DNA of 64,000 nucleotides from Litchfieldia stipae (GTDB taxonomy: Bacteria > Bacillota > Bacilli > Bacillales > Bacillaceae_L): contig NZ_JACYHA010000001.1 of NCBI RefSeq assembly GCF_014837155.1, positions 248,001 through 312,000 on the forward strand, given 5' to 3'. Below the pieces are notes generated by a model, which was not told the DNA's origin, did not search any database, and saw only the letters and a list, made by a program, of their open reading frames with translations. Numbering within the stretch: the stretch's first letter is position 1; every line of letters starts with the position of its first letter. Shown piece by piece: positions 60,230-64,000 of this stretch. A program made the position numbers and the translations under genes.

Positions 60230-61153
60230 TTATTTAACTATACTAATTAAAATAGGTAGCACAATAAACGAAGCAATTGTACTCCAAAGAATCGTTTTTG
60301 AAACAAGTTTTGGTGAAGCATTAAATTCCTCTGCTAACACAACCGCATTTACAGCAACCGGCATACAAGCCAAAATAAATAACACGGTGAAAAGAGAACC
60401 CTGAATTTGTAGGATTGATAAACAAATCCATGCCATTATAGGGGCAATGATTAATCGAATGGTCAAGCCCGTCCAAAATGCTAGCTGAACCTTTGATTCT
60501 AATCTGTCCGTCTTCACCTTCATCATTTGTGCACCTAATATCGCCAACACAACAGGAGCATATGCACCTGCAATCATTGACATTCCTGATTCAAGTCCAC
60601 TTGGCAGCTGTATATGAAACCCTTTTAGAATTAGAGCAGTCATAGCAGCATAAATAGCTGGTAGGGAAAACACTTTTTTTATCGCACCTTTAATGGTAAA
60701 TTCGGATCTGGCTGCGAAATAGATTCCAATTGTATTGACAATAATCATTTGAAGGATGACGTACACTGATGCCTTTTCCAAGCCAACTTGACCTAATGTT
60801 AACAAAATAAGCGGAAGTCCATAATTGACACTGTTTGTAAAAGTAGAAATCAGTGTCATTCCTGCCCCTTCAGCTGGAGACAGCCTTAACGCCTTACTTA
60901 ATAGTACAGCTACTCCCCAAAGTAGTAACAGATTAAGAATGGAGAATGCAACTGTTTTATATACATCATCCATTACTATATCTACTTTATATAACGTATC
61001 AAAAATAAGACCAGGAATTAAATAATACAATAGTAGAGTTTGTAGGGGCTTTGTATCTAGGTTTTTATAACGAGTTAAAACGGCACCGACAATTACTGGA
61101 ATTGAAAGGGGAATAATTGCTTGCAATAGAATCGAAATCACAGATTGAAACAC
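60230..61153 (-). CDS. AEC (auxin efflux carrier) family transporter
   Basis: A membrane protein of 307 residues with about ten spans, the size of bacterial AEC transporters. VGAVLTRYKNLDTKPLQTLLLYYLIPGLIFDTLYK and the C-terminal VAVNAVVLAEEFNASPKLVSKTILWSTIASFIVLPI are typical. The substrate is not known; relatives move malate, malonate or other organic acids. The start is GTG at 61153 after GAAGGTC. It sits alone between heme O synthase and the sulfate importer, with a weak hairpin (AAATAAG/CTTATTT) at the stop. Confidence 0.87.
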   Translation of the reverse strand: MFQSVISILLQAIIPLSIPVIVGAVLTRYKNLDTKPLQTLLLYYLIPGLIFDTLYKVDIVMDDVYKTVAFSILNLLLLWGVAVLLSKALRLSPAEGAGMTLISTFTNSVNYGLPLILLTLGQVGLEKASVYVILQMIIVNTIGIYFAARSEFTIKGAIKKVFSLPAIYAAMTALILKGFHIQLPSGLESGMSMIAGAYAPVVLAILGAQMMKVKTDRLESKVQLAFWTGLTIRLIIAPIMAWICLSILQIQGSLFTVLFILACMPVAVNAVVLAEEFNASPKLVSKTILWSTIASFIVLPILISIVK

Positions 61154-61245
61154 ATATAGGACCTTCTTTCAAAATAGATTCATAGAGTCATATTTATTCT
61201 AACAAAAATAAGATGATTTCGAAAATTATACGAATTCACCTCAAA

Positions 61246-61285
61246 TAGTCCTATGGATCACAATCACTATGTGATTATAGGACTA
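61246..61285. terminator. Stem-loop after cysA
   Basis: TAGTCCTAT pairs exactly with ATAGGACTA, with an inner ATCACA/TGTGAT hairpin. There is no strong T-run; it probably marks the 3' end of the cys operon. Confidence 0.5.
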
Positions 61286-61294
61286 TCATAAAAA

Positions 61295-62326
61295 TTATGA
61301 ATGAGCTATGAATAAGTTATTTCTAGATCGGTCATTATATCTTTTCATCTTTAGCAAATCGACAAACAGAATATCTCCTTTTTCAAGTGGACCAATTTCT
61401 TTGTATTTCTCATCATTCAATTCAACTTCAAAAAATTCTCCTGTATCCAGCCTTTTAAGTTCAATTCTCATAATTGCACCAATTGTATATACATGATAGA
61501 CCTCTGATTTCACTTCATCATGCTTCAGTTGATTTTTACTTACACTAATTTCATGTGGGCGTATATAACTTTCAACCTGATTATTCTCATCCCCTTTAAA
61601 CGTATTTACTCTTCCTAAGAAGCTGTAGACGAACGCGTTAACTGGGTGTTGATATATTTCCTCAGGAGAACCAATTTGCTCAACCCTTCCCTTATTCATC
61701 ACTACGACCGTATCAGCCATTTCTAAGGCTTCCTCCTGGTCATGTGTGACAAAGACTGTCGTTATATTCAACCTCTCATGAACTTCCCTTAACCAATGAC
61801 GTAATTCTTGACGTACCTTAGCATCTAACGCTCCAAATGGTTCATCTAGTAACAATACTTCTGGTTCAACTGCAAGTGCTCTAGCCAAAGCAATCCTCTG
61901 CCTTTGTCCTCCAGATAATTGAGAGGGGTAACGATCGGCAAGCTCTTCTAGCTGAACAAATGATAATAATTCACGTACCTTCGCTTCTATTTGCCCATTC
62001 GATGGTCGGATTTTCCTAGGACGCACTCTTAATCCAAATGCAATGTTTTCAAAGATGTTCATATGCTTAAATAATGCGTAATGTTGAAATACAAACCCCA
62101 CCTTTCGATCCTTCACTGATTTATTTGTTGAATCCATCTCCTTAAAAAAGATCTTGCCATGATCAACCTGTTCTAGTCCTGCTATCATTCGTAAGAGTGT
62201 TGTCTTTCCAGATCCAGAAGGTCCTAAAAGAGCAACAAACTCTCCTGTAGGAATGTCTAAATTAATTTGATCGACTGCAGCAAATGAACCGAAAGACTTT
62301 GATACATTTTTTATGGTAATACTCAT
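61295..62326 (-). CDS. cysA: Sulfate/thiosulfate ABC importer ATP-binding protein
   Basis: A protein of 343 residues with Walker A GPSGSGKT (35-42), the Q-loop in [14 protein letters not shown], signature [15 protein letters not shown] and Walker [17 protein letters not shown]. The [17 protein letters not shown] segment and the TOBE-like C-terminal domain ([10 protein letters not shown]…) match CysA. It energises import of sulfate through CysT and CysW. The three genes run in the order cysT, cysW, cysA, with 15 and 24 bp between them, one operon. Confidence 0.93.
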   Translation of the reverse strand: MSITIKNVSKSFGSFAAVDQINLDIPTGEFVALLGPSGSGKTTLLRMIAGLEQVDHGKIFFKEMDSTNKSVKDRKVGFVFQHYALFKHMNIFENIAFGLRVRPRKIRPSNGQIEAKVRELLSFVQLEELADRYPSQLSGGQRQRIALARALAVEPEVLLLDEPFGALDAKVRQELRHWLREVHERLNITTVFVTHDQEEALEMADTVVVMNKGRVEQIGSPEEIYQHPVNAFVYSFLGRVNTFKGDENNQVESYIRPHEISVSKNQLKHDEVKSEVYHVYTIGAIMRIELKRLDTGEFFEVELNDEKYKEIGPLEKGDILFVDLLKMKRYNDRSRNNLFIAHS

Positions 62327-62350
62327 GTCACTAAACCCCTTCTATATTAA

Positions 62351-63211
62351 TTAACTTGCTCTAAGTTTGTCAGTTTTCCATTCAACAACACTTTTCAGGA
62401 TCAATGTAACAAGTGCCAACATAGCTAAAATGGATGCAACAGCAAAAGATGCTGTAAAATTATATTCGTTATAGAGGATTTCTACATGCAACGGAATCGT
62501 ATTTGTTAAACCTCTAATATGGCCTGATACAACGGATACGGCACCAAATTCTCCCATAGCTCGTGCATTACAAAGAATGACACCATATAAAAGTCCCCAT
62601 TTAATATTTGGGAGTGTCACTCGAAAGAACATTTGCCACCCATTTGCACCCAAGGTCATTGCTGCTTGCTCTTCCTCTGTCCCTTGCTCCTGCATAATTG
62701 GAATCAGTTCTCTTGCTACAAATGGAAATGTGATAAAGGTCGTCGCAAGAATGATTCCTGGTATAGCAAATATAATCTTAATATCATTTGCAGCCAGAAT
62801 AGGTCCTAATAGACCATGAGCACCAAATAATAGAACAAAGATTAGCCCAGATATCACAGGTGAAATGGCAAATGGCAGATCGATTAACGTAATTAAGATA
62901 TTTTTTCCTTTGAAATCAAACTTGGTAATCGCCCATGCCGCCATAACACCAAAAATTGTATTTAAGGGAACGGCAACAGCTGCGGTTATTAATGTTAACT
63001 TTATGGCAGATAAGGCGTCCTTCTCCACTAGTGATAAATAATACACCTCTACCCCTTTTTTAAATCCTTCTATAAAAACCGCAAGTAAGGGAAGAACCAA
63101 AAACACTCCTAAGAAAAGCAATGCAATAACGATTAATCCCCACTTTCTAAGTGAAGCAAAGTTCATTAGCTTATTTTTAACAGATGTTATTTCTGTTTTA
63201 ATTTCTACCAT
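62351..63211 (-). CDS. cysW: Sulfate ABC importer permease CysW
   Basis: A permease of 286 residues with six spans. The conserved [40 protein letters not shown] (EAA-like loop) and [28 protein letters not shown] are typical of CysW. AGAGGGGGAAATG-type sequence precedes the ATG. It follows cysT by 15 bp. Confidence 0.93.
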   Translation of the reverse strand: MVEIKTEITSVKNKLMNFASLRKWGLIVIALLFLGVFLVLPLLAVFIEGFKKGVEVYYLSLVEKDALSAIKLTLITAAVAVPLNTIFGVMAAWAITKFDFKGKNILITLIDLPFAISPVISGLIFVLLFGAHGLLGPILAANDIKIIFAIPGIILATTFITFPFVARELIPIMQEQGTEEEQAAMTLGANGWQMFFRVTLPNIKWGLLYGVILCNARAMGEFGAVSVVSGHIRGLTNTIPLHVEILYNEYNFTASFAVASILAMLALVTLILKSVVEWKTDKLRAS

Positions 63212-63226
63212 TTCGCATTTCCCCCT

Positions 63227-64000
63227 CTACCCTACTTGATGTTTTTTTGCATGCTTCCACTGTATGAAGTTAATCATAAACAACAAAATTAAAGAAAAGA
63301 CCAACATGACAGATGCAATGGCAGCAGCACCTGCATAATCGAACTGCTCTAATTTTGTGATGATGAGCAATGGGACAATCTCTGTTTTCATCGGCATATT
63401 TCCAGATATAAATACGACTGACCCATATTCCCCAAGTGCCCGCGCAAAGGCTAGCGCAAAGCCTGTTATTACCGCTGGAAGTATTGCTGGAAAGATAATT
63501 TTGAAGAAAATTTGAACTGAAGTTGCACCAAGAGTCGATGCTGCTTCTTCATATTGAATATCTATATCCTGCAAAACAGGTTGCACCGTTCTAACGACAA
63601 AAGGAAGTCCAATAAATGTTAATGCAATAATAATCCCCAGCTGTGAATAGGCAATCTTAATTCCTAACGGTTCAAAATATTGACCAATCCAGCCATTAGG
63701 AGCATAAATAGCTGTTAGTGCAATTCCTGCTACGGCAGTAGGTAAAGCAAAAGGTAAATCCACTAAAGCATCAATTAGCTTTTTTCCAACAAACTGATAT
63801 CTGACAAGAACCCAAGCGATTAAAGTTCCAAAAATCGCATTAATTAATGCTGCCACAAAGGAAGTAATGAATGTCACCTTATATGAAGCAATAACCCGAT
63901 CAGCAGTTACAATCTTAATAAAGTCATCCCAGCTTAATGAAACTGTTTTTAAAAACAGGATGGCTAATGGAATGAGCACAACCAAGCTCAAGTAAGCAAT
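63227..64000 (-). CDS. cysT: Sulfate ABC importer permease CysT (cut by window edge)
   Basis: At least 258 residues are visible, with the N-terminus beyond the window edge; a typical CysT has about 275. The frame continues through 64000 without a stop, and the first apparent start (TTG 63991) is inside a conserved membrane segment, so the true start lies outside. The conserved QYEEAASTLGATSVQIFFKIIFPAILPA loop and GEYGSVVFISGNMPMKTEIVPLLI match CysT. The sulfate-binding protein gene is presumably next upstream, outside the window. Confidence 0.92.
   Translation of the reverse strand: MAYLSLVVLIPLAILFLKTVSLSWDDFIKIVTADRVIASYKVTFITSFVAALINAIFGTLIAWVLVRYQFVGKKLIDALVDLPFALPTAVAGIALTAIYAPNGWIGQYFEPLGIKIAYSQLGIIIALTFIGLPFVVRTVQPVLQDIDIQYEEAASTLGATSVQIFFKIIFPAILPAVITGFALAFARALGEYGSVVFISGNMPMKTEIVPLLIITKLEQFDYAGAAAIASVMLVFSLILLFMINFIQWKHAKKHQVG

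Noticed and set aside
1-64000. CRISPR array, prophage, insertion sequence, rRNA or tRNA
   Set aside because: No regularly spaced repeats, transposase, integrase, phage structural gene or RNA-gene signature was seen. The palindromic repeats lack coding capacity and spacers.

Overview
The window looks like a chromosomal segment of a spore-forming, naturally competent Bacillaceae bacterium close to Bacillus, Metabacillus or Cytobacillus. The reasons are a complete gerP germination operon with sigma-K type promoters, a sporulation-type asnO with a sigma-E type promoter, comK, addAB, strong GGAGG ribosome sites, low G+C, and gene order that follows the yhf-yhg-yhj-yis block of Bacillus subtilis with insertions and losses. 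No rRNA, tRNA, CRISPR array, prophage or insertion sequence was seen.

Layout. 1-9.4 kb: partial AraC regulator (yisR-like), MATE exporter (yisQ-like), a candidate twin-hairpin small RNA, asnO, a DUF2777-type gene (yisN-like), two palindromic repeats, yisL, rocD, yisK and a DUF418 membrane protein. 9.4-12.6 kb: gerPABCDEF, a second gerPF-like gene with its own sigma-K type promoter, a small Gly-rich protein, and two more copies of the repeat. 12.6-19.9 kb: addA and addB. 20-26.1 kb: a HAD phosphatase, an autoregulated HTH/membrane-protein pair, a YdcF-like protein, a MOSC protein, signal peptidase I, a TVP38 protein (yhjE-like), and an S9 peptidase that has lost its catalytic core. 26.3-28.7 kb: yhjD-like, comK, yhzC-like, lplJ. 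28.9-35.9 kb: IDEAL-domain protein, small membrane protein, M48 protease, azlCD, a TrpXYZ-type ABC importer, yhfI, followed by the small yhfH. 36.3-42.7 kb: LacI regulator, hemH, hemE, pbpF and hmoB. 42.9-48.7 kb: an accessory stretch with a serine hydrolase, a lipoprotein, a GH120 beta-xylosidase with a divergent AraC activator, a 48-residue protein and DegV. 48.7-58.6 kb: an envelope and stress region with a TraB-like protein, a TetR regulator in operon with a small alarmone synthetase, cardiolipin synthase, an RND exporter and an LTA-synthase-family enzyme. 58.8-64 kb: a 46-residue protein, heme O synthase, an AEC transporter and the cysTWA sulfate importer, cut by the window edge.

How the genes work together. 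The gerP operon and the extra gerPF gene should be made in the mother cell late in sporulation for the coat. hemE/hemH supply heme, hmoB can degrade it, and the heme O synthase uses it for cytochrome oxidase. ComK drives competence and AddAB processes DNA ends. The most unusual group is at 50-56.4 kb. There a TetR gene shares an operon with an alarmone synthetase under a promoter carrying two near-identical palindromes, and the nearby RND exporter promoter carries two TGAC-N6-GTCA palindromes, one inside its spacer. Together with cardiolipin synthase and the LTA enzyme this suggests a membrane-stress module linked to (p)ppGpp; that link is inference.

Family names come from recognising protein sequence and gene order by eye. 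No database search was run.
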